Shown: piece after piece, positions 1 through 4,471 of the stretch
Position numbering within the stretch: position 1 is the stretch's first letter
Layout of the letters: each line of letters opens with the position of its first letter
DNA from: CAZNLL01 sp964573885
Lineage (GTDB): Bacteria; Desulfobacterota; DSM-4660; Desulfatiglandales; Desulfatiglandaceae
Assembly (NCBI GenBank): GCA_964573885.1
Contig: CAZNLL010000160.1
Coordinates: 1 to 7,702 of the forward strand
Length of the DNA: 7,702 nucleotides
Direction of reading: 5' to 3'
Notes under the pieces: model-generated
Databases searched by the model: none
Told to the model about the DNA's origin: nothing
The model's input: the letters and a program-made list of their open reading frames with translations, nothing else
Position numbers and translations under genes: made by a program

Positions 1-1
1 A

Positions 2-619
2 AAGGCCTATGATATCCTTTCCCGGGCCGGATACACATGGGAAGACCCGCCGGTGACCCAAGAGGGAAAGGTGGTGAAGGGAGAAGGGATCAGGCTGCCC
101 GATGGCCGGCCCATGGAAGCGTTCACCATCCTGACACCCCCGGCGGACTACGACCCTCACCGGGCCATGATCGGCATCATGGTCCAAGAATGGCTCAAAA
201 TGATCGGTCTCCCCGCCTCCTCCAGGCCCATGGGCTTCGGGGCACTGATCCACTATGTGAAGACCCGCCACGATTTTGATCTCTTTGTCCTTGGATACGG
301 CAGCCTTTCCCTGGACCCGGACTACCTGAGGCACTTCTTCCATTCACGTAACGACACCCCCAGGGGCCAGAACATGACGGGCTATCATAACCCTCGGTTC
401 GACCGGGTGGCCGACGCCTCTGCCGGCACCCTTGATCTGGAAAAACGCCGGGCATTGATCCACGAGATGCAGTGTATTATTATGGAGGACATACCCTGCT
501 GCCCCCTTTACAATCCCAAATTGGTGGAGGCGGTTAGAACAGACCGTTTCTGTGGGTGGGTGCAGACCCTGGGCGGCATCGGAAACACCTGGTCTCTTTG
601 CTGCATCAGGCCCAAGTAA
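2..619 (+). CDS. ABC transporter family-5 solute-binding protein, C-terminal part (5' truncated)
   Basis: This reading frame is open from the left edge and ends at TAA 617-619, giving the last 205 residues of a protein that begins outside the window. It looks like the C-terminal lobe of an SBP_bac_5 (OppA/DppA-type) protein, which captures peptides, nickel or other solutes in the periplasm for an ABC importer. Supporting signs are the opening KAYDILSRAGY (family pattern 'A..LL.eAGY'), then 'AMIGIMVQEWLKMIGL' (the usual 'a..iq.~lk~iGi' helix) at visible residues 55-70. Further on come FDLFVLGYG near 92-100, the DPDYLRHFFHS stretch near 105-115, the 'GYHNPRFDRV' motif near 127-136 and 'MEDIPCCPLYNP' near 161-172. 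The ligand cannot be read from this part. The GTG at 53 is in frame but internal. Permease and ATPase genes are not present downstream, so any transporter partners lie to the left or elsewhere. Confidence 0.9.
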   Translation, partial: KAYDILSRAGYTWEDPPVTQEGKVVKGEGIRLPDGRPMEAFTILTPPADYDPHRAMIGIMVQEWLKMIGLPASSRPMGFGALIHYVKTRHDFDLFVLGYGSLSLDPDYLRHFFHSRNDTPRGQNMTGYHNPRFDRVADASAGTLDLEKRRALIHEMQCIIMEDIPCCPLYNPKLVEAVRTDRFCGWVQTLGGIGNTWSLCCIRPK

Positions 620-658
620 TCGGCCGCCCTTAAGGCCCGAGATCATGACTCTCCTACA

Positions 659-679
659 CGGGGCGGCAAGCCCGCCCCG
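659..679 (+). other. GC-rich hairpin between the binding protein and the next gene
   Basis: The sequence CGGGGCGG (659-666) and CCGCCCCG (672-679) form a perfect 8-bp stem with a five-base loop (CAAGC), starting 40 bases after the stop codon of the binding-protein gene. No T-run follows, so it is not a standard intrinsic terminator. It could be a factor-dependent terminator, a 3'-end-stabilising or processing hairpin, or part of a dispersed repeat. The stem is seen directly; its role is inference. Confidence 0.4.
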
Positions 680-715
680 GCTCCACCCGGGAGGACCTGG
701 AAGGGCTCCTTGACC

Positions 716-1258
716 ATGCAAAGGGTCATCTCACAATCCATCCTGCTTCTCCTCCTGGCCGCCGTGCTTGCGGGGGGATTTTTTCTGGTCCGGAGCGTCC
801 TTCACCTGCCCTTCCGGGCCACCAATGACGCCCTGCACCGGGAGGGGGGCCCCCTTACCCTGGACTTTTTGATTCCCGCCGGCACCCACATAGATGAACA
901 CATGACCATCGGGGAGGTCATCCGCCTGCGCTTCAAAAAGGAGAAAGGCCTCTACCATAAGGCCTTTCAAGCACTCTCCCAGGCGATCCCCTTAAAATAC
1001 CGCTCCATAGCCGCCCTGGCCCTCTTTACCTTCTGGTTTCTCTGCTACATGACCTTCCTCAGGCTCTTTACCCTTATGGGATATACCCGGGCCTTGCGGG
1101 GGAGCCTGGTCCTGGCCGGCATCACCTATTATTTCATGCCCGATTTCCTGGGCGGCAAGGCCGACGACATGCTTTTTTTGGGGGTCCCTTTGCTCATTGT
1201 ACTCTTACGGCGGTACCTGGTGCGGCGTAAGAAGAGAAAAAGGCTCCTCCGGGCGTAG
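716..1258 (+). CDS. Unrecognised multi-pass membrane protein (180 aa)
   Basis: I do not recognise a family. The 180-residue product has a hydrophobic N-terminal segment (residues about 6-27, signal anchor or uncleaved signal). A mostly polar stretch (about 30-95) contains PLTLDFLIPAGTHIDEHMTI and a short basic patch RFKKEK. The C-terminal half is hydrophobic, with likely transmembrane segments near 97-121, 128-143 and 152-167. It ends in a strongly basic tail (RRYLVRRKKRKRLLRA) that should lie in the cytoplasm. The ATG at 716 is preferred because AAGGG at 701-705 lies ten bases upstream; an in-frame TTG at 710 would add two residues but leaves only four bases. The gap after the binding-protein gene is 96 bases, so co-transcription is possible. 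Substrate, partner and function are unknown. Its reality as a gene rests on uninterrupted length, a plausible ribosome binding site and a coherent membrane topology. Confidence 0.75.
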   Translation: MQRVISQSILLLLLAAVLAGGFFLVRSVLHLPFRATNDALHREGGPLTLDFLIPAGTHIDEHMTIGEVIRLRFKKEKGLYHKAFQALSQAIPLKYRSIAALALFTFWFLCYMTFLRLFTLMGYTRALRGSLVLAGITYYFMPDFLGGKADDMLFLGVPLLIVLLRRYLVRRKKRKRLLRA

Positions 1259-1263
1259 GAGCC
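1242..1263 (-). terminator. Possible intrinsic terminator for leftward transcription
   Basis: GGCTCCT (1242-1248) and AGGAGCC (1257-1263) form a perfect 7-bp stem with an eight-base loop. On the - strand the stem is followed at once by TTTTT and a pyrimidine-rich tract, the layout of a rho-independent terminator for RNA made leftward. On the + strand it overlaps the TAG stop of the preceding gene and has no U-tract after it. No - strand gene is visible to its right, so what it would terminate is unclear. The lysine/arginine codons of the C-terminal tail could have made the T-tract by chance. Confidence 0.35.
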
Positions 1264-1529
1264 CGTCCTTCGCAGAGTCCAAAATCCACCGTCAAAATTC
1301 TCGGTTTGACAAACAGGAACCCGGCAAAGTATCATGTTATATTACCACGGCCCTGTCGCCCGGAGCCGTTCCTTCACATGTAGCCACACAGCGTTTGACC
1401 AGGGTTGACTTTTCACGCCTACCATTGCCGCAAACCCGCCCCGCCGTGAAAACGGCCGCGGCGCTGGGTCAAGAAGCACGGGACGGGGCAGACATACTTG
1501 AGCCGTCAGGGGAGGAAAGGAGCTGAAAC
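1259..1529. other. Intergenic region upstream of the LapA operon
   Basis: This 271-base gap holds the promoter at 1306-1335 and then a roughly 190-base leader before the LapA gene. The pentamer TTGAC or its complement GTCAA occurs five times (1291-1295, 1306-1310, 1395-1399, 1405-1409, 1468-1472). A small hairpin GCCGT-GAAA-ACGGC with a GNRA-type loop lies at 1443-1456. An open frame crosses much of the gap but has no ribosome binding site and no recognisable protein character. I see no tRNA or riboswitch that I can name. Confidence 0.6.
1306..1335 (+). promoter_or_regulatory. Sigma-70-type promoter for the LapA-CBS-glgC operon
   Basis: The -35 hexamer TTGACA (1306-1311, perfect) is followed after 18 bases by TATCAT (1330-1335, five of six matches to TATAAT). 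The surroundings are locally A+T-richer than the flanking genes. The right arm of a short inverted repeat, GTCAAA (1291-1296) and TTTGAC (1305-1310), overlaps the -35 box and could be an operator. Transcription would start near 1342 and give a 5' leader of about 190 bases. Function is inferred from the hexamers and spacing. Confidence 0.6.
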
Positions 1530-1850
1530 ATGGGGACCTATTTAAAGGCCATAATTCTAATTGTCGTACTTTTGTTCTTGGTCACCTTTGGGGTTAAAAA
1601 CAGCCATTTCGTACAATTGCATTACTACGGAAATTTCCTTAATTGGACCCTTCCCATCTACGGGCTGGTGTACATCTGCATGGTCATCGGTATTGCCATC
1701 GGCATGATCGTGGGGCTTTATAAGCGCATGGCCCTGCAGCGGACCCTCAAGGCCCTCAAAAAAGAGAACATGAGACTCCAGGAAAGGGTGAAAGAGGAGC
1801 AAAGGGAGGGGGAAAACACCCCGGCACCGGGCGAAGAGGCGCGGAGTTAG
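1530..1850 (+). CDS. LapA-domain (DUF1049) inner-membrane protein with coiled-coil tail
   Basis: The 106-residue product fits the LapA/DUF1049 family (YciS in E. coli). There, LapA sits in the inner membrane with LapB/YciM and takes part in controlling lipopolysaccharide synthesis. Visible features are transmembrane segment 1 (about 5-22), the family linker with 'VKNSHFVQLHYYG' at 22-34, transmembrane segment 2 (about 42-64, rich in Gly and Ile) and a charged heptad-like cytoplasmic helix (about 66-93). The end is a Pro/Glu-rich tail. An excellent ribosome binding site, AAGGAG at 1517-1522, lies seven bases before ATG 1530. It is the first gene after the promoter at 1306 and is followed after eight bases by a second LapA-type gene. 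No lapB is visible in the window, so the E. coli role is only a family-level expectation. Confidence 0.88.
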   Translation: MGTYLKAIILIVVLLFLVTFGVKNSHFVQLHYYGNFLNWTLPIYGLVYICMVIGIAIGMIVGLYKRMALQRTLKALKKENMRLQERVKEEQREGENTPAPGEEARS

Positions 1851-1858
1851 GAGCGCCC

Positions 1859-2086
1859 ATGAAATATAGAATCATCGGTATTCTTGTGGTGATCGCCCTG
1901 GCGGTGATCTTCCTGCTTCAAAACACCCAGGAGGTCACCTTGCGACTCTACTTCTGGAAGTTCTCCCTCTCACAGGTGATCTTGATCCCACTGGTGCTGG
2001 TGGTGGGTTTCCTCTTGGGCTATATCGTGGCCAGGACCCGGGGGAGAAAAAAGGTAAAGAGACCCCCGGTCAAAGCAAAAAAGTGA
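1859..2086 (+). CDS. Second LapA-domain (DUF1049) small inner-membrane protein
   Basis: This 75-residue protein is a short paralogue of its upstream neighbour. Transmembrane segment 1 (about 3-20) ends in LLQNTQEVTLRLYFW, a typical DUF1049 linker. Transmembrane segment 2 (about 38-58) contains the Gly-rich VVGFLLGY. Instead of a coiled coil it ends in a short, highly basic tail (RTRGRKKVKRPPVKAKK). AGGAG at 1849-1853, overlapping the stop codon of the previous gene, lies five bases before ATG 1859, so the two are almost certainly translated from one mRNA. The function in this organism is unknown. The family suggests an inner-membrane accessory role, possibly in lipopolysaccharide homeostasis or membrane-protein scaffolding. 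Confidence 0.87.
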   Translation: MKYRIIGILVVIALAVIFLLQNTQEVTLRLYFWKFSLSQVILIPLVLVVGFLLGYIVARTRGRKKVKRPPVKAKK

Positions 2087-2126
2087 TCCGCGGGTTCCCT
2101 TAAGATCCACCAAGCAGGAGTGTGAC

Positions 2127-2846
2127 ATGTTAGTAAAAAATTGGATGAGTAAGGACGTGGTCACCGTCGATGCCCAGGACTCGGTCCAGGATGCGGCCCT
2201 TCTTCTGAGAAGGCACAACATCCGGGGACTCCCGGTCCTGGACCAGGGAAAGCTCGTTGGCATTATCACGGACAGGGATATCAAAAAGGCATCCGCCTCC
2301 GATGCCACCTCCCTGGAGGCCCATGAGCTCCTGTACCTGATCGCCAAGCTCAAGGTCGAAGATGTGATGACCAAGGACCCCGTGACCGTCCCTGTGGACT
2401 ATACCGTGGAGGAGGCGGCCCAAATTCTCCTGGAAAAGGACCTCTCCCGGGTCCCTGTGGTGGCCCACACGGGACAGGTGAAGGGCATGATCACCCAGGC
2501 CGACATCTTCCGGGTTCTCATCTCCCTTACAGGGGTCAGGCAGAAAGGGATTCAATTCGCCTTCCTCCTGGAAGACCGGCCCGGCTCCATCAAGGAGGTG
2601 ACCGATGTCATCCGCAATTACGGGTGCCGTATTGTCAGCATTATGAGTACCTTTGAGGGGAAGGAAGAGGAAGGGTACCGACATGTCTACATCCGGGCCC
2701 GGGATTGTGACCGGGACAAGGTGCCCCAGCTCAAGGAGGAGTTGAAGACCACAGCCAGGCTGCTCTATGCGGCGGATTATCGCGAGAAGACCCGGGAGCT
2801 CTATGAGTCGTACCACCGGCCGTGGTCAAGCTGGGTAGTGGGTTGA
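2127..2846 (+). CDS. CBS-CBS-ACT domain protein (AcuB-like nucleotide sensor)
   Basis: The 239-residue soluble protein has two CBS domains, at about residues 5-56 (MSKDVVTVDAQDSV... GIITDRDI at 45-52) and 77-131 (VEDVMTKDPVTV... KGMITQADIFR). An ACT-type domain follows at about 142-215 (FAFLLEDRPGSIKEV... YGCRIVSIMST). It ends with a conserved-looking YESYHRPWSSW tail. Paired CBS domains (Bateman modules) typically bind adenine nucleotides or S-adenosylmethionine, and ACT domains bind small ligands such as amino acids. This architecture is usually annotated as AcuB-like or 'CBS and ACT domain protein'. No catalytic domain is present, so it should act as a regulator. AGGAG at 2116-2120 lies six bases before ATG 2127. 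It follows the LapA pair by 40 bases and precedes glgC by 59, so it is probably in the same transcript. Its target is unknown; GlgC is a candidate by adjacency only. Confidence 0.9.
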   Translation: MLVKNWMSKDVVTVDAQDSVQDAALLLRRHNIRGLPVLDQGKLVGIITDRDIKKASASDATSLEAHELLYLIAKLKVEDVMTKDPVTVPVDYTVEEAAQILLEKDLSRVPVVAHTGQVKGMITQADIFRVLISLTGVRQKGIQFAFLLEDRPGSIKEVTDVIRNYGCRIVSIMSTFEGKEEEGYRHVYIRARDCDRDKVPQLKEELKTTARLLYAADYREKTRELYESYHRPWSSWVVG

Positions 2847-2905
2847 TGGAGGAAGCGGGTTGGCACGCCATGGTCCCCTGGAAAGGGGGATAACAGGATA
2901 GACGA

Positions 2906-4180
2906 ATGAAAGACACCCTTGCCTTTATCATGGCCGGCGGCAGGGGCGAGAGGCTCATGCCCCTCACCCTTGACCGGGCCAAACCGGCCGTTCCCTTCGG
3001 CGGCATATACCGCCTCATTGATTTCACCCTCAGCAACTGCGTCAATTCCCAGATCTATAAAATCATTGTGCTCCCCCAGTACAAGTCCCAGTCCCTTAAT
3101 GAACACCTGGATGCGGGGTGGGATATCTTCAGCCATAAGATGGGCCACTTTCTCAAGGTGGTCCCCCCCCAGCAGCGCACCGGTCTGGACTGGTACCGGG
3201 GGACGGCCGATTCCATCAGGCAGAACCTCTACCTCCTGGAGCGGTACCAGCCCAAGAACATCCTCATCCTTTCCGGGGATCACATCTACAAGATGGACTA
3301 CAGCCTCTTCCTCCAGTCCCATGAAGACAAGGAGGCCCATATCTCCATTTCCCTCCTGGAAGTGGACAAGGCCCTGGCCCGCCATGTAGGCGTGGCCGCG
3401 GTGGACAGCGACTTCCGGATCCAGGGTTTTCAGGAAAAGCCGGAGAAAGGGGCCAAGACCATGCCGGGAAGGCCGGACCATATCCTGGCTTCCATGGGGA
3501 TCTACCTGTTCCGCACTGAGGCCCTCATGGAAATCCTGGCCTCTACCAAAGAGGATGATTTCGGCAAGGATATTATTCCCCGCTTTCTGGACCGCTACCG
3601 GATTTACGCCTACCCTTACAACTCCCGTAATCGAATCAGCGATTATGTCACCGTCACCTTGGAAAACGGTGAACGCCGGTTACAGCTTGAATCCCGGACC
3701 CGGGATTCCTCGTACTGGCGGGATGTGGGAGACCTGGATTCCTACTGGAATGCCAACATGGACCTTACCGGCGTTGACCCCTACTTCAACCTCTATGGGC
3801 AGCAGTGGCCCATCCACACCTACCAGCAGGCCGTGCCCCCTGCCAAATTCATCTTCTCCAATGAGAAGCCCGACCACCTTCGCGTGGGCAAGGCCCTGGA
3901 TTCCCTGGTGGCCCCCGGATGCATCGTGAGCGGTATTGTGCGCAGTTCTGTCCTCTCCTATAATGTGGTGGTGCGGAGTTGGTCCAATGTGGAGGAATCT
4001 GTTATTCTGGACGAGGCGGTCATCGGACGCCACTGCAAGGTCAAAAAGGCCATTATTGACAAAAACAATATTCTCCCCCCCCATACCGAGATCGGGTACA
4101 ATCCCCGTGAAGATTCAAGACACTTTACCATCACCCCCCGGGGTATTGTGGTGGTCCCCAAGGGGTATTTCAGGGGATGA
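2906..4180 (+). CDS. glgC: Glucose-1-phosphate adenylyltransferase (ADP-glucose pyrophosphorylase)
   Basis: The enzyme makes ADP-glucose and pyrophosphate from ATP and glucose-1-phosphate, the committed step of bacterial glycogen synthesis in the cytoplasm. The 424-residue length is normal (E. coli about 431). The nucleotide-binding loop AGGRGERL is at 10-17, followed by RAKPAVPFGG at 24-33. WYRGTADS at 96-103 includes the substrate-site Tyr97. SGDHIYKMDY at 123-132 contains the catalytic Asp125, and FQEKP at 175-179 carries the sugar-phosphate-binding Lys178. SMGIY is at 196-200, DFGKDIIP at 218-225 and YWRDVG at 270-275. The C-terminal third (about 330-424) has left-handed beta-helix-like repeats. 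AGGA at 2895-2898 lies seven bases before ATG 2906. Compared with the E. coli protein as I remember it, this one lacks an N-terminal extension of about 16 residues and carries about 18 extra residues between positions 225 and 270. No glycogen synthase gene is adjacent in the window. Confidence 0.97.
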   Translation: MKDTLAFIMAGGRGERLMPLTLDRAKPAVPFGGIYRLIDFTLSNCVNSQIYKIIVLPQYKSQSLNEHLDAGWDIFSHKMGHFLKVVPPQQRTGLDWYRGTADSIRQNLYLLERYQPKNILILSGDHIYKMDYSLFLQSHEDKEAHISISLLEVDKALARHVGVAAVDSDFRIQGFQEKPEKGAKTMPGRPDHILASMGIYLFRTEALMEILASTKEDDFGKDIIPRFLDRYRIYAYPYNSRNRISDYVTVTLENGERRLQLESRTRDSSYWRDVGDLDSYWNANMDLTGVDPYFNLYGQQWPIHTYQQAVPPAKFIFSNEKPDHLRVGKALDSLVAPGCIVSGIVRSSVLSYNVVVRSWSNVEESVILDEAVIGRHCKVKKAIIDKNNILPPHTEIGYNPREDSRHFTITPRGIVVVPKGYFRG

Positions 4181-4219
4181 AAAAAGCCCGCCTGCCCCAC
4201 CCTTCCCCGCCCCTACTGG

Positions 4220-4303
4220 CTGTCAACATGAACTTAAAAAAATAGCTTTTGTTAATTTTAATTTATTAAAATTGGTTTTTATTTATTTTTCATCGGTTGA
4301 CAG
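4220..4303. repeat. Concentric A+T-rich inverted repeat
   Basis: An outer perfect 8-bp pair, CTGTCAAC (4220-4227) and GTTGACAG (4296-4303), encloses a second pair, ATGAA (4228-4232) and TTCAT (4289-4293), with only a two-base offset. At the centre lies a perfect 8-bp pair, AATTTTAA (4254-4261) and TTAAAATT (4266-4273), with a TTTA loop. All three dyads share a centre within about three bases of 4262. The intervening A-run (4236-4242) faces T-runs on the other side. The right outer arm contains the -35 box of the downstream promoter. It may be a regulatory dyad, an UP-element-like region, a nucleoid-protein target or a remnant of a miniature element; the sequence does not decide. Confidence 0.6.
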
Positions 4304-4326
4304 AACCGGTATGAAGGGGGTACTAT
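4297..4326 (+). promoter_or_regulatory. Sigma-70-type promoter for the DUF481-MscS genes
   Basis: A perfect -35 hexamer TTGACA (4297-4302) is followed after 18 bases by TACTAT (4321-4326, four of six matches). The spacing equals that of the promoter at 1306. Immediately upstream are long A and T tracts that could act as an UP element for the RNA polymerase alpha subunit. The -35 box also lies in a short dyad CGGTT-GACAG-AACCG (4294-4308), a possible operator. Transcription would start near 4333, leaving a leader of about 139 bases. Confidence 0.6.
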
Positions 4327-4348
4327 TTCAGCCTTTATCTCACAAAAT

Positions 4349-4423
4349 CCGGCCCTGTTGCGAGGGGGCCGGGCAGACCTGAGGGCCGCCGCCTATGAGA
4401 GGCTCTGATGGAGGGGCGGTCCT
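4349..4423 (+). promoter_or_regulatory. Leader stem-loops upstream of the DUF481 gene
   Basis: Two strong stems lie in the predicted 5' leader. CCGGCCC (4349-4355) pairs perfectly with GGGCCGG (4366-4372) around a ten-base loop. AGGGCCGCC (4382-4390) pairs with GGCGGTCCT (4415-4423), with one G-U pair, and its loop contains a smaller hairpin GCCT/AGGC (4391-4394 and 4400-4403). Neither is followed by a U-run, so they are not intrinsic terminators. The arm GCCGCC (4385-4390) could instead pair with GGCGGC (4446-4451), close to the ribosome binding site. A regulatory role is inference. Confidence 0.35.
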
Positions 4424-4471
4424 TGCCTTGGAGATGGAGGAAAGGGGCGGCTCGTCAGGGGAAGGAGAAAA

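Larger units (their letters stand above)
4181..4471. other. Intergenic region with A+T-rich island, promoter and structured leader
   Basis: This 291-base gap separates glgC from the DUF481 gene. It starts with a C-rich stretch (about 4186-4216) and changes abruptly to an A+T-rich island (4228-4292, 8 G/C among 65 bases). It then holds a promoter at 4297-4326 and a G-rich leader with two stem-loops up to the ribosome binding site at 4462. There is no convincing intrinsic terminator for glgC and no credible coding sequence. The compositional switch is the sharpest in the window. Confidence 0.7.

Noticed and set aside
659..679. Calling the GC hairpin after the binding-protein gene a rho-independent terminator
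   Set aside because: The 8-bp stem is real, but it is followed by GCTCCACCC rather than a T-run, so only a generic hairpin is reported.
710..715. TTG at 710 as the start of the unrecognised membrane protein
   Set aside because: It lies only four bases from the AAGGG site; ATG at 716 has a better spacing and a stronger start codon.
1405..1433. A second promoter in the LapA leader from TTGACT at 1405-1410
   Set aside because: No -10-like hexamer is found 16-19 bases downstream.
1197..1526. An open frame of 109 residues spanning the gap before the LapA operon
   Set aside because: It starts inside the preceding gene, has no ribosome binding site, runs across the promoter and looks like translated non-coding sequence.
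2130..2816. A 228-residue open frame on the - strand opposite the CBS-ACT gene, and similar ones opposite glgC
   Set aside because: They mirror genes with clear domain motifs, lack plausible ribosome binding sites and show no protein family character.
4198..4226. A divergent promoter using TTGACA on the - strand at 4226-4221
   Set aside because: The position expected for its -10 box is C-rich on the + strand with no TATAAT-like hexamer, and no leftward gene other than antisense to glgC would be served.
3936..4382. Open frames running from glgC into the A+T-rich gap, and another at 4408-4710
   Set aside because: They overlap glgC or the DUF481 gene out of frame and encode composition-biased sequence without motifs.
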